Origin: Hypericibacter adhaerens
Lineage (GTDB): Bacteria; Pseudomonadota; Alphaproteobacteria; Dongiales; Dongiaceae
Assembly: GCF_008728835.1 (NCBI RefSeq)
Contig: NZ_CP042582.1
Location: 124,001 to 188,000, forward strand
Reading direction: 5' to 3'
Length of the DNA: 64,000 nt
The notes beneath the pieces are model-generated. The model ran no database searches, was not told the DNA's origin, and saw nothing but the letters and a program-made list of their open reading frames with translations. The position numbers and the translations under genes were made by a program. This document shows positions 47,471 through 56,678 of the stretch, piece by piece (within the stretch, counting starts at the first letter, position 1; every line of letters begins with the position of its first letter).

Positions 47471-47814
47471 CCCCGACGTCATGCCCGCGAGGGCGGGCAT
47501 CCATGAACACGGGCCGCGCCCGATCTTGCGCGATGGGTGTTCCTGGATCCGGGCCTTAGCCTGTCCTCGTGCGCGCCTACGGCGCGACGCGGGGGCCAGG
47601 ATGACGAAGGCGAGGGAATCGCCACAATCCCGCCATCATCGCGCCCGCCGGCGATCGCGCATAACTCGTTGCGTCGCCGTCGCAAAAGCCCGCCTCACAG
47701 TTTTGCCACCGGTGGGCGGCGGGGCTCCCTCCTATATGCCCGGCACTGACCATTGTCGCGATCCGTCGATCCGACCCGGACTGAAATCATAAGAGCAACA
47801 AAGGGAGTCGAGAG
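47471..47814. repeat. Intergenic region with dispersed palindromic repeat downstream of polA
   Basis: No gene is present in these 344 bases. ATGCCCGC-GAGG-GCGGGCAT (47481-47500) is a hairpin of the common GTCATGCCCGCG...CATCC repeat type; a related inverted end (CCTGGAT near 47540 and CCAGGATGACG near 47594) closes the unit at about 47476-47605. The remainder probably holds the promoter of the next gene, whose ribosome site AAGGGAG is at about 47800. Confidence 0.6.
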
Positions 47815-48039
47815 ATGAAGACCGTTGCATTGGCCCTGAGCTTGATCTCGATGCTTCTGCTGGCCGCTTGTTCGGGCATGAACAACACCGAGCAGCGCGT
47901 CGTCTCCGGTGCCGCGATCGGTGCCGGCGCGGGCGCCCTGGTGGGTGCCGTCACGCCGCTGTCCATCGGTGCCGGGGCGCTGATCGGCGCCGGTGCGGGT
48001 GCCGCCGGCGGCTACATCGTCGATCAGACCCACAAGTAG
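47815..48039 (+). CDS. Small glycine-zipper lipoprotein
   Basis: A 74-residue lipoprotein: signal with lipobox LLAAC (Cys19), then a glycine zipper (GAAIGAGAGALVGA, then GAGALIGAGAGAAGG). Such proteins insert into or line the outer membrane as oligomeric helices; roles in stress or envelope integrity are reported for relatives. The start at 47815 follows AAGGGAG. It stands alone between two intergenic regions. Confidence 0.85.
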   Translation: MKTVALALSLISMLLLAACSGMNNTEQRVVSGAAIGAGAGALVGAVTPLSIGAGALIGAGAGAAGGYIVDQTHK

Positions 48040-48097
48040 AGCCGCGTGCGAAGGCCGGCGGTCGCCAGGAGCGATCGCCGGCCGGCCGTTTCCCGCC

Positions 48098-48733
48098 TCA
48101 ATCCGTCGCCGCTGCCGGCTGCTGGGCCAGCTTCACGGTCCGCGCGAAGGCGCCGCCGAAGCCGGCGAGCGAAATGCCGAAGGCGATCGGCTTGCCATCG
48201 GCGGCGGCGGTCGCATTCACCTTCAGCAATTTGCCTTTGCGCAGCGCGTCGATCATCTTGGCGTCGAACGCGAGCGGTACGAAGCAGCCCGCCGGCAGGC
48301 AGGTGCGGAAATGCCGGGCCGGTCCCGGCGCCGCCTCGTCGATCTGCAGGGCGATGCCCGGATCGAGCAGCAGGCCGAAGGGCAGGATCAGCATCCCTTC
48401 CGCCTTATCGCCGGCCATGGCCATGAGCTCGACCGCGAGCAGACGCTGCTTGCTGGCCTTGTCCGTCTGCTGCTGCGAGAGCGTGCAGCGCTTGATTCCT
48501 TGCGGCTGCGCACAGGCGACGACCCAGTCGCCATAGGTCTCGGTGAGCGAGGTGGCGCCGCCCGGCAGCAGTCCGGCGCCGCTGTCGGCCGGTGCCTCCG
48601 CCGCCTGGGCGATCTGGGTCGCTTCCGGCGCTCCCGCATTGGCGGGGATCTCGGTGGTGGAAGCGGCGACGAGAGTCGAAGCCGCCAGCAGCAGGCTCGT
48701 CGCGGTCAGACGGTGCCACGGTCGTTGGATCAT
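48098..48733 (-). CDS. Invasion-associated locus B (IalB) family protein
   Basis: A 211-residue exported protein with an N-terminal signal (LTATSLLLAASTLVAASTT). The mature part shows YGDWVVACAQPQ and KRCTLSQQQTD, LILPFGLLLDPGIALQID and RTCLPAGCFVPL, all typical of the IalB family (paired cysteines likely bonded in the periplasm). First noted in Bartonella, but present in most free-living alphaproteobacteria; its molecular role is unclear. It lies 40 bases downstream of the autotransporter gene on the same strand, so the two may be co-transcribed. Confidence 0.85.
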   Translation of the reverse strand: MIQRPWHRLTATSLLLAASTLVAASTTEIPANAGAPEATQIAQAAEAPADSGAGLLPGGATSLTETYGDWVVACAQPQGIKRCTLSQQQTDKASKQRLLAVELMAMAGDKAEGMLILPFGLLLDPGIALQIDEAAPGPARHFRTCLPAGCFVPLAFDAKMIDALRKGKLLKVNATAAADGKPIAFGISLAGFGGAFARTVKLAQQPAAATD

Positions 48734-48773
48734 GCGGATGCTCTTTCGCGATCGATCGTCATGGCCGCCGGGC

Positions 48774-51700
48774 TCAGAAATGCAGCGTGAGGCTGCCGCG
48801 CAGGCCGTTGTCCTGCGCCTCGCCCGCGATCTGGCCGGAATAGGAGAGGCCCAGCGTCACATCCGGCCCGATATTGAGATCGGCACCGGCTTCGATCACC
48901 GCCGCATCCTCGGCCATCGGCGTTCCGTCGATGGTGAAGGGCGTGCCGGGGCCGCCCGCCAGCGAGAAATCGCTCGAGGGCGTCGTGCCGCCGAAGGCAT
49001 GGCGCCAGCCGACCATGCCGTGCGCGACAAGCTCGAGCGATTCGCCGAGCTCGAACCGCGAGGAAAGCCTGAGGCCGAGGGTCGAGAAGAGGTTGTCGTC
49101 GCTCTCGTCCTTGGCCGTCAGCGCGGCCGATCCCGTCTCGGTGAAGCCGTCGGTGTCGAGGTTCACATAGGCGAGATTGGCGAAGGGCTCGATCGCGAGC
49201 CGGTCGATCGCGACGTCATAGGCGACCTCGCCGAAAAGCTGCGCGGTGCGGGAATCGTAGTCGGCCCGCGCGCTGTCGGAGAAACCGGGGAAGGCGACCG
49301 AGCGATGGCTCTCCACGTCGTTCCAGCTATAGGCGCCGCCGAGGCGCACCCCGAAATTGTCGATCTCGAGGCCGCCATAGGCGGCGATATGGAAGCTGTC
49401 GACCGAGGCGCGGGAATCCCGCTGGTCCTCGTTCACCCCGCTGTTGCTGTAGCCGCCGGCGAGCCCCACGCGCCAGGTCTGGTCGAAGGTGGCGTCGAGG
49501 CCGGCGACGAAGCCGCCCGTGCTGGCATCGGCCGAGGCGGCATTGCCGTCGCCGTCCCGCTCCATCCAGCTGCCGAAGCCCTGCGCCCAGGCCGCGAGCG
49601 CCGGGCCGGTCTCGGGCGTTCCCGGCGCGTCGCTCTCGGCCAGCCGGAGGCTGACCGAGCGTGACGAAACGAGGACGGGCCGATCGGGATCGCTGAAGGG
49701 CGCGCCGGCGCGGTCCAGCACCGCATCGCGCAGATAGCGGCTCTGCTCCAGGAGGATGCCCTTGGTGGTCGTGTGGATCTCGCCCGACAGCCTGTCGAAG
49801 GCGGCCCGCGCATCGGCATCGCTGAGCCCGAGCAGGGCGTCGAAGACCGGGTCGCCGGCGCTCAGATCCTGGAGACCGCTCGCCGTGGCCCGCTGGTTGC
49901 GGGTCCCGGCGATGTCGGTGAAGGCGACCGTGCTCTGGCTGATGTCGAGGAAGATGTTGGTCGCGTCGGAATTGAGCTGGAAGACGAGGAAGGGAAGGTT
50001 GTCGGTCAGCGTGCCGTACTGCCCGGTCACGCCCAGATCGGCGGTGAGGATCGTGTAGCGGGTGCCGACCGTATAGGCGCCCGACGGACCCGTCACATTG
50101 ACCGTCGTGTTCGGGTCGATCGTGGCACTGCCCGTGGCGTGGACGAGATCCGAGGCGCCGCTGGGATCGATCTCCACCTCATAGGTCGAGCCGCTCTGCT
50201 GGTCGTAGTTGCCGGTGACGGTCAGGGTGCCGATCGAGTTGCCGGGCGCGATCGTGCCGGCGATGTCGGTGGCACCCACCGTGCCGCCGCCGCCGAGGAG
50301 CGCTCCGGCGTCGACCGTGACGGGGCTGTTCCCGATATCGCCATTCACGATCAGGGCGCCCGCGCTGACCTCCGTGTCGCCGGTATAGCCGCTGCTGGTG
50401 CCGGTCAGTACGAACCGGCCGGTCCCCTGCTTGACGAGATCGCCGCTGCCCGAGATCGTGCCGGAGAAGGTGGCGTTGTTGGCGGTCCCGGCCGTGAGCT
50501 GGCCGCTGCCGAGCGCCAGGATGCCCGCACCCGACAGATCCCCCACCGTCTGATCGAAGCCGTCGAGATCGAAGGTGCCACCGCTCAAGATCGCGAGCGC
50601 GCCGGTCGTGGCGAGCCGGTCGTTGCCGTCGAGCCGCAGCGTGCCGGCCCCGACCGTGGTGCCGCCGGTATAATCGTTGAGACCGGAGACGGTCAGGGCA
50701 CCGACGCCCTGCTTGATGAAGCTGCCGCTGCCGGAGATGACGCCATCGAAGCTCGTGTCGGCCGCGCCCCCGGCGGTGAACTGGCCGTTGCCGAGCGCGA
50801 TGGCACCCGCGCCCGCGAGATCGCCGACCGTCTGGTTGAAGCCGGCGAGATCGAACTCGCCGCCGGCATCGACCGTCAGCGCGCCGGTCGTGGCAAGCCG
50901 GTTGCTGGCGGCGAGACGCAGGGTGCCGTCGTCGATCTCCGTGCCGCCGGTATAGCTGTTGGCGCCGGAGAGCGTGAGGATGCCGGTGCCGGTCTTGATC
51001 AGGGCACCGCCGGTGCCGCCATTGGCGCCGCCATCGGCGATCACGCCGCTGATGGTCTCGCTGCGGTCGAGCGATCCTATCGTCAGCGTTTTGCCGCCGA
51101 GGAAGACATTGCCGCCACCGGAGAGCGAACCGATGCCGATGCCTGCGGCGCTGAGATCCGAGATGTCGACGCCGCCGCCGGCATTGTTGACGATCGTCGC
51201 ATCGTCCGCGGTCGCGGTGTCGTGGAAGAAGGTCGAGCCGCCCGTGTCGTTCGTGATCGTCGCGTCGGCGGCGGTCGCGCTGTCGAAGAAGTCGGTCTGT
51301 CCGCCGTCATTCTCGATCGTCGCCGTGCCGGCCGTGCCGTTGCGGAACTGGAGAGCGCCGCCGTCCTCGGTGGTGATCGACAGGGCCTCGGCGCTGGCGG
51401 GACCGACACCGGGGTCGTCGAACAGAAGGATGCTGCCGGCACCCGTCACGTCCGCCGGCCCGTCGCCGAGCGCACCGGTCACGGCGGCGGTCAGCTGGCC
51501 GCCCTCGACCGTGGTACCGCCGTCATAGCTGTTGGCGGCGGAGAGGATGAGCGTGCCGGCGTCGCGCTTCACCAGGCCGCCCGTGCCGGCGATCTCGACC
51601 GAGATCTCGGCGGTGACGCCGGTATCGACGCGCATGCTGGTCTGGGCGGTGTCGGTGGTCAGGAGCGCGCCGGTCCCCGCCGCAATCTCGTACCCGTCGC

Positions 51701-54599
51701 TGCGGAACTGCATGCCGGTGAAGGTGAGCGGACCCTGGACGGTGACGGTTCCGGCCGTGCCCTGGAACACGGCGAACTTGCCGCCCCAGGCGCCGTTGGT
51801 GGTGCCGTCGGGCGTGGTCCATTGGGTGGGGGCGGCGCTCCAGATGGAGGTGCCGCCATCGACGGCGCCGTTGTCGCTCGTGTTCGGCCCGTCCCAGAAC
51901 TGAGTCGCGGGGCCGCCGACGGTGAGCGTGACCGTGCCGCTGCCGGCCAGGACCGTGTAGTCGCGATCGGCGTCCGGCACCGTGCCGACCGCCAGGCCGT
52001 TGTCGGTGAGCGTCCCGCCATAGGTCATCAGCGTATAGACGCCCATCCCGAAGCCGCCGACATCGGCGACGTTGAGCGTGCCGTCGAGCGTCAGGTTGCC
52101 GCCCACGGCGATGAGGTCGTTGACGCCGCCGCCGACCGTGCCGGCCAGCCCCAGCTCGTAATCGAGGATCGAGCCGGCGTTCAGCAGCAGGTCGCCATTG
52201 ATCGTCAGGGTCTCGGGGCTGTCGCCCGGCGCCAGATGCGCACCGCTGTCGATCGTGACGGTGCCGCCGATGGTGCCCGCGCCGCCGAGCGTGGCGCCGC
52301 TCGCCACCGTGACGGCCGTGTTGCCCAGGCTGCCATCCACCACGAGCTTGCCGGCGTTGACCGAGGTCGCGCCGGTATAGCTGCTGGTGCCGGTCAGGGT
52401 CGTGGTGCCGGTGCCATCCTTGACGAGGGTGCCGGCCCCGGCGATGGCGGCGGTGAAGCTGGTCGTGCCGGTATGGTCGAAATGAATCTGGCCCGCATTG
52501 TTCACGGTCGCGGCGGTGAGCGTTCCCGCGGCACCGCCCGAGCCGATATTGAGCGTGCTCCGGCTGTTGATCGCGACGGTGCCGCCGGCCGTGGCCGCGC
52601 CGCCGTCTTCGAGCGTCAGGGTCGCGATGCCGCTCGAGCCGATGGTGAGGTTGTTGGTGCTGCTCCAGCGCGAGTTCGCGCCGTTGATGGTGACGTCGCC
52701 CCGCGCGTTCGTCGAGCCGGCGATGATGCCGTTGGTGTCCGTGGCCACGCCGCCGCCGGTAATGGTGAAGGTCCCGATGCCCTGGTCGCCGACGCGCATC
52801 GTTCCGTTGGTGGTCCATAGCGAAGTGGCGCCGTCGAGATTGACGGTGCCGACGCCCTGGATGGTATCGCTGCTCTGGTAGGAGCCGATATAGACGCTGC
52901 CGTTGGTGACATGCCCGCCATTCTTGATGTTGAGCGTGCCGGTGCCGCGGGCGCCGACATCGAGCGTGCTGGTGTAGCTCAAGGAGGAGCCCGTCCCGTC
53001 GACCGTGACGGTGCCCTCGCCATGGAAGGTCTGGCCGTTATAGAGGACACTGTCCGCGATCGTGCCGCTGCCTCTCACGGTCACGACCGCCCCGTCGAGG
53101 ATGTCCAGGGTGCCGGTCGAGCCATCGTCGCCCACATGGAGGGCCTGGAAGGTCTCGACATTGAGGTTGAGGGTCGTGCCGGCGCCGGTCACGGTGACCT
53201 CGCCGGTTCCCGCCGCGGCCCCGTTGAAGAGGAAGTTCGATCCGACATCCATGCCGACGGCGGAGACGTCGGCGTCCGCCTCGATATCGAGCGTGCCCAG
53301 GCCGCCGAGGCCGACGGTGATCTGGCTGCCCGATTGCCAGCTCGAGCCCGTGCCCGTGATTGTCACATGGCCTTCGCTGCCGTTGGAGAAGGCGAGGTCG
53401 GCGCCCTGCTCCGTGACCAGGCTGGCGCCGTTGGTGATATCGAGCGTGCCCGAGCCGGCGGAGCCGATCTCGAGGGGGCCCCGGGCCGTCCAGCTCGAGC
53501 CGGCGCCGTCCAGCGTGACGGTGCCGTGGGAGCCCGCATCGCTGCCCACCAGGCTGAAGCGGGAGCTCAGGCTGCCGCCGCTGTCGATCGTCAGGCTGCC
53601 ATCGGCGCTGTTGCCGATCCGGAAGTCGCCGGTGCCGGCATCGTTGCCGACCGGCCCCAGCCCCTGGGTCACGCTGGCCTGGGTCGAGATGGTGAGGCCG
53701 GCATCGCCGGTGCCGTCGACGATGATGTCGCCCGGCACGGTGACGGTGGCGTGATCGGAAACGGTCACTGAGGCGGTGCCGGCGCCGCCGACCGCGAGGT
53801 TCGCCGCGTCCCAGGTCGTGCCGGTACCCTCGATGGCGACCGTCGAAACGGCACCCAGGGCGGGCGCGAAGGTCGCGGAACCGGTCGTGAAGGCGGAGCC
53901 GCCCTCGACCGACAGGATGTTGCCGATGCCCGCGGCGCCGAAATCGAAGGCGTTGGTGACGGTGAGCTGGCTGCCGCTCTCGACGGTGACGGTGGATGAA
54001 TGGCTGCCGGTGAAGCTCGCGGCGGTGAGCTCGCCGCCGCCGGTGACCGTCAGGCTGCCCGAGCCGCCTTCGCCGAGCCGCAGCGCGCCGGCGCTCATGT
54101 CCCACAGCGAGCCCAGGCCCATGATGGTGACCGTTCCGGTCGAGCCGAGCTGATGGGCGATGCTGGCGTCGCCCGTGGTGAGAAGGCCGCCGGCCGACAC
54201 GGTCAGGGTGCCGCTGCCGGCCTCGCCGACCGTCAGGCTGCCGCCCGAGACCTGCAATTGCCCGGCGCCGTCGATCGTCAGCGCACCCGCATCGGTGGCG
54301 CCATTGCCGATGACGACGCCGTGGGCGGCGGCACCGGCGGTGCTGACGGTCGGCGCGTTGGGAAGCGGCGCGCTGTCGATGACGGTATCGGTGCTGCTGT
54401 CCGGCGCCGTCGCGGGGTTCCAGTTGGCCGGATCGGACCAGTCGGTGGAGGTGCCGCCGGTCCAATCGGCGGCTTGAAGCGGCAGCGCTATCGCCGCCAG
54501 CCCCATGATGGCGAGCATCGCCGCCGTTGAATGAAGACGCAGATTCCCCTTCGCTGAACGGGCCTTTCCGCCCGCGGCGTTTTTCATCTTGGCCGTCAC
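48774..54599 (-). CDS. Giant type Va autotransporter with beta-helical passenger
   Basis: A 1941-residue autotransporter. Residues 1-45 are an extended signal peptide with a hydrophobic core ending LPLQAA. The passenger, to about residue 1600, is a beta-helix made of VTVDGAGSS- and GTLVKDGTGTTTLTG-type repeats; two tandem blocks of about 93 residues lie near residues 1220-1410. The last 270 residues form the outer-membrane beta-barrel (AWAQGFGSWMERDGDGNAAS at its start) and end in the required aromatic residue (LTLHF). Likely an adhesin exported by its own barrel. Codon use matches the neighbours. Confidence 0.92.
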   Translation of the reverse strand: MTAKMKNAAGGKARSAKGNLRLHSTAAMLAIMGLAAIALPLQAADWTGGTSTDWSDPANWNPATAPDSSTDTVIDSAPLPNAPTVSTAGAAAHGVVIGNGATDAGALTIDGAGQLQVSGGSLTVGEAGSGTLTVSAGGLLTTGDASIAHQLGSTGTVTIMGLGSLWDMSAGALRLGEGGSGSLTVTGGGELTAASFTGSHSSTVTVESGSQLTVTNAFDFGAAGIGNILSVEGGSAFTTGSATFAPALGAVSTVAIEGTGTTWDAANLAVGGAGTASVTVSDHATVTVPGDIIVDGTGDAGLTISTQASVTQGLGPVGNDAGTGDFRIGNSADGSLTIDSGGSLSSRFSLVGSDAGSHGTVTLDGAGSSWTARGPLEIGSAGSGTLDITNGASLVTEQGADLAFSNGSEGHVTITGTGSSWQSGSQITVGLGGLGTLDIEADADVSAVGMDVGSNFLFNGAAAGTGEVTVTGAGTTLNLNVETFQALHVGDDGSTGTLDILDGAVVTVRGSGTIADSVLYNGQTFHGEGTVTVDGTGSSLSYTSTLDVGARGTGTLNIKNGGHVTNGSVYIGSYQSSDTIQGVGTVNLDGATSLWTTNGTMRVGDQGIGTFTITGGGVATDTNGIIAGSTNARGDVTINGANSRWSSTNNLTIGSSGIATLTLEDGGAATAGGTVAINSRSTLNIGSGGAAGTLTAATVNNAGQIHFDHTGTTSFTAAIAGAGTLVKDGTGTTTLTGTSSYTGATSVNAGKLVVDGSLGNTAVTVASGATLGGAGTIGGTVTIDSGAHLAPGDSPETLTINGDLLLNAGSILDYELGLAGTVGGGVNDLIAVGGNLTLDGTLNVADVGGFGMGVYTLMTYGGTLTDNGLAVGTVPDADRDYTVLAGSGTVTLTVGGPATQFWDGPNTSDNGAVDGGTSIWSAAPTQWTTPDGTTNGAWGGKFAVFQGTAGTVTVQGPLTFTGMQFRSDGYEIAAGTGALLTTDTAQTSMRVDTGVTAEISVEIAGTGGLVKRDAGTLILSAANSYDGGTTVEGGQLTAAVTGALGDGPADVTGAGSILLFDDPGVGPASAEALSITTEDGGALQFRNGTAGTATIENDGGQTDFFDSATAADATITNDTGGSTFFHDTATADDATIVNNAGGGVDISDLSAAGIGIGSLSGGGNVFLGGKTLTIGSLDRSETISGVIADGGANGGTGGALIKTGTGILTLSGANSYTGGTEIDDGTLRLAASNRLATTGALTVDAGGEFDLAGFNQTVGDLAGAGAIALGNGQFTAGGAADTSFDGVISGSGSFIKQGVGALTVSGLNDYTGGTTVGAGTLRLDGNDRLATTGALAILSGGTFDLDGFDQTVGDLSGAGILALGSGQLTAGTANNATFSGTISGSGDLVKQGTGRFVLTGTSSGYTGDTEVSAGALIVNGDIGNSPVTVDAGALLGGGGTVGATDIAGTIAPGNSIGTLTVTGNYDQQSGSTYEVEIDPSGASDLVHATGSATIDPNTTVNVTGPSGAYTVGTRYTILTADLGVTGQYGTLTDNLPFLVFQLNSDATNIFLDISQSTVAFTDIAGTRNQRATASGLQDLSAGDPVFDALLGLSDADARAAFDRLSGEIHTTTKGILLEQSRYLRDAVLDRAGAPFSDPDRPVLVSSRSVSLRLAESDAPGTPETGPALAAWAQGFGSWMERDGDGNAASADASTGGFVAGLDATFDQTWRVGLAGGYSNSGVNEDQRDSRASVDSFHIAAYGGLEIDNFGVRLGGAYSWNDVESHRSVAFPGFSDSARADYDSRTAQLFGEVAYDVAIDRLAIEPFANLAYVNLDTDGFTETGSAALTAKDESDDNLFSTLGLRLSSRFELGESLELVAHGMVGWRHAFGGTTPSSDFSLAGGPGTPFTIDGTPMAEDAAVIEAGADLNIGPDVTLGLSYSGQIAGEAQDNGLRGSLTLHF

Positions 54600-54859
54600 G
54601 CCCGTGAACCTCTGTTTGCCCCGGACGCCGCGTCGACCGGATTTTCATTGGTCGATGCGTCAGCGTCCCCGCTGCATTTCTACAGGAGCCCGGCCGGCCA
54701 TGCCCCTCTCCGAACAGAGAGGGTCCTGGCGGGAAGCGGCGATTTCAGCGGGTGCGTCGGATGCTGGAGAAGGCAGGCAGAGGCCCGGAGCGAACGCGGC
54801 GCCGCGTTCGTCCTTCGGCAGAAGGATGCCGAGGGATTCCCGATAGCCGGCCCCGGGGC
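54600..54859. promoter_or_regulatory. Intergenic region between autotransporter and HugZ-like genes
   Basis: Both flanking genes read leftward, so this 260-base region holds the autotransporter promoter and the end of the HugZ-like transcript. A perfect 20-base palindrome is at 54791-54810. TCGACC/GGTCGA at about 54632-54655 may form a small stem near the autotransporter start. Confidence 0.4.
54791..54810. terminator. Perfect 20-base palindrome downstream of the HugZ-like gene
   Basis: CGAACGCGGC is followed directly by its reverse complement GCCGCGTTCG. It lies 50 bases past the HugZ-like stop on the minus strand. There is no loop or T-run, so it could be an operator as easily as a terminator. 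Confidence 0.45.
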
Positions 54860-55582
54860 CTATCCTTCCGTCGAGAGCCCTTCCAGTGCCCGCTTCAGCC
54901 GGCTGCGGGCCTGCTTCATGTCGGCGACGGGCTCGTCGAAGGCGATGCGGCGCAGCGCCGTGCCGCGGCGCAGATCGACCCCTTCCGGATCGAAGGCGAT
55001 CGCGCGCCATTGCTGCTCGTCGCGGCCCTCGTTCACCGAGGCCAGCAGGGCCTCCTCGGAATCGCTGCAGCTCTGGCAATGCGTCGCCGGCAGCAGGAGC
55101 TGGTCGCGCTCGATCCAGTCGATGCGCCCGAAGCCCGCGACCAGATGCGCGCGGTCGAGCTCGATGCGATAGACATGGAAATCCTTGAAGCCCGCATAGA
55201 ACGAAGCCGAAGGATGGCGCGCGACGAAGCGCCGCTTCGATTGCGGATCCTCGCTCAGCCTGGCGCGACCCAGCAGCGTTGCGCGCGGGCCGGTCAGCAC
55301 GTCCGGATGGCCCTCGGTGCCGTCGACCAGCAGGCTCACATGCGGGTTGGTGTCGATGTTGTGCGTGTGCTGCGCCAGCTTCGATAAGAGCAGGATCGGC
55401 GTGCCGTCCACATCGGCCGCGACCAGCACCAGCGAGGCATAGGGCCAGGATCCCTCCTCGGCGCCCGCTTCGAGCCGGGTGGCGAGGGTTGCCTTGACCG
55501 CCTCGCGCAGCAGCCGGCGCGCGAGCGTGCCCGGGCTCTCGCCGCGGGCGGGCTCGGCCGGGCGGGCCACGGCGCTGCTCAT
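54860..55582 (-). CDS. HugZ-like PNPOx-fold protein (FMN/heme-binding family)
   Basis: A 240-residue protein of the pyridoxamine-phosphate-oxidase fold. WPYASLVLVAADVDGTPILL, LLSKLAQHTHNIDTNPHVSL and GHPDVLTGPRATLLGRA are typical of HugZ/PNPOx-like proteins; the C-terminal part, around RDEQQWRAIAFDPEGVDLRR, corresponds to the DUF2470-type domain. HugZ relatives bind or break down heme, while others are flavoproteins of unknown substrate. Neighbours give no iron-uptake context, so the heme role is unproven here. Confidence 0.8.
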   Translation of the reverse strand: MSSAVARPAEPARGESPGTLARRLLREAVKATLATRLEAGAEEGSWPYASLVLVAADVDGTPILLLSKLAQHTHNIDTNPHVSLLVDGTEGHPDVLTGPRATLLGRARLSEDPQSKRRFVARHPSASFYAGFKDFHVYRIELDRAHLVAGFGRIDWIERDQLLLPATHCQSCSDSEEALLASVNEGRDEQQWRAIAFDPEGVDLRRGTALRRIAFDEPVADMKQARSRLKRALEGLSTEG

Positions 55583-55893
55583 CGCGGGGCCTTCCGGCCA
55601 GCGGGCCGCAGGATCGGGAGTGGCATAGGCATGGGCACCTCCATTTTCAAGCCGTCCGGCCCCAAAAGCCGGCTCTTCATCAAGATGGCAAAGTCAGGGC
55701 AAACGCTCCCAATTGCGAGGATTTCGGCCCAGAATTGCCTTGGCAAGCACCAAAATGGCGCCATATTCCACGCCGACAACCAGGAGCGCCGAAGTTCGGC
55801 CGCCGTACCGGCCCGAATCCAGCCCGGATGGGCTCGCTGGCGGCGTTATGAGCAACGTTTTAGACTTGCTCCTGGGGGAAAGACAAACACGCC
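55583..55893. promoter_or_regulatory. Divergent control region before chvI
   Basis: A 311-base region between the divergent HugZ-like and chvI genes, more AT-rich than its surroundings. TTGGCA at about 55740 and TATTCC about 18 bases on are a possible promoter. GGGGGAAAG lies just before the chvI start. No ribosome-site-like hairpin is seen. Confidence 0.4.
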
Positions 55894-56604
55894 ATGGCTC
55901 AGACCATCGCTCTGGTCGATGACGACCGCAACATCCTCACCTCGGTCCAGATCACGCTGGAAGCCGAAGGTTTCAACGTGCGCACCTATACCGACGGGGC
56001 GGAGGCGCTGCGCGCGCTGACGGCCCAGCCGGTCGACCTCGCCATCCTCGACATCAAGATGCCGCGCATGGACGGCATGGAGCTCCTGGAGCGGCTGCGC
56101 CGCTCGAGCGACCTGCCGGTGATCTTCCTGACCTCGAAGGACGACGAGGTGGACGAGATCATGGGCCTGCGCATGGGCGCCGACGACTATATCAAGAAGC
56201 CCTTCTCGCAGCGCCTGCTGATCGAGCGCATCCGCACGCTGCTGCGCCGCGAGACGCTGACGCGCGAGGGCGAGGCGGCGCCGCAGGGCGGGAGCGCGCC
56301 CGAGAGCATCGTGCGTGGCGAGCTGGTGATGGATCCGATGCGCCATGCCTGCACCTGGAAGGGCCAGGCGGTGCAGCTGACGGTCACCGAGTTCCTGCTG
56401 CTCAAGGCGCTGGCGCAGCGGCCCGGCCATGTGAAGAGCCGCGACCAGCTGATGGATGCGGCCTATGGCGAACATATCTATGTCGACGACCGCACCATCG
56501 ACAGCCACGTGAAACGGCTGCGCAAGAAGTTCAAGGCGTCCGACGGCGATTTCCAGATGATTGAAACGCTCTATGGCGTCGGTTATCGGTATCGCGAAAC
56601 CTGA
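55894..56604 (+). CDS. chvI: Response regulator ChvI (OmpR family)
   Basis: A 236-residue OmpR/PhoB-type regulator. Asp53 in [11 protein letters not shown] is the phosphorylation site; the acidic pocket is VDDDRN and the conserved Thr/Ser and Lys follow in [11 protein letters not shown] and YIKKPFS. The C-terminal winged helix has [15 protein letters not shown] and [16 protein letters not shown]. It is followed by the ChvG kinase. In rhizobia ChvGI responds to acid and cell-wall stress and controls envelope and exopolysaccharide genes, and it is often linked to the PTS genes seen here. Confidence 0.93.
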   Translation: MAQTIALVDDDRNILTSVQITLEAEGFNVRTYTDGAEALRALTAQPVDLAILDIKMPRMDGMELLERLRRSSDLPVIFLTSKDDEVDEIMGLRMGADDYIKKPFSQRLLIERIRTLLRRETLTREGEAAPQGGSAPESIVRGELVMDPMRHACTWKGQAVQLTVTEFLLLKALAQRPGHVKSRDQLMDAAYGEHIYVDDRTIDSHVKRLRKKFKASDGDFQMIETLYGVGYRYRET

Positions 56605-56678
56605 TCGGGCCGGAGCCCTCTTGAAGCTGCTGCCATCTTCGTCATCTGCCCGGCCGACGCCTGCCAGCCCGACGCTTC

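Noticed and set aside
44480-47500. Thousand-codon open frame on the minus strand opposite polA
   Set aside because: It is a shadow of a GC-rich real gene: no protein-family sequence, His/Leu/Arg/Val-rich composition and no ribosome site.
49773-52820. Thousand-codon open frame on the plus strand opposite the autotransporter
   Set aside because: The Gly/Ala/Asp-rich product mirrors the repeats of the true gene; no independent support.
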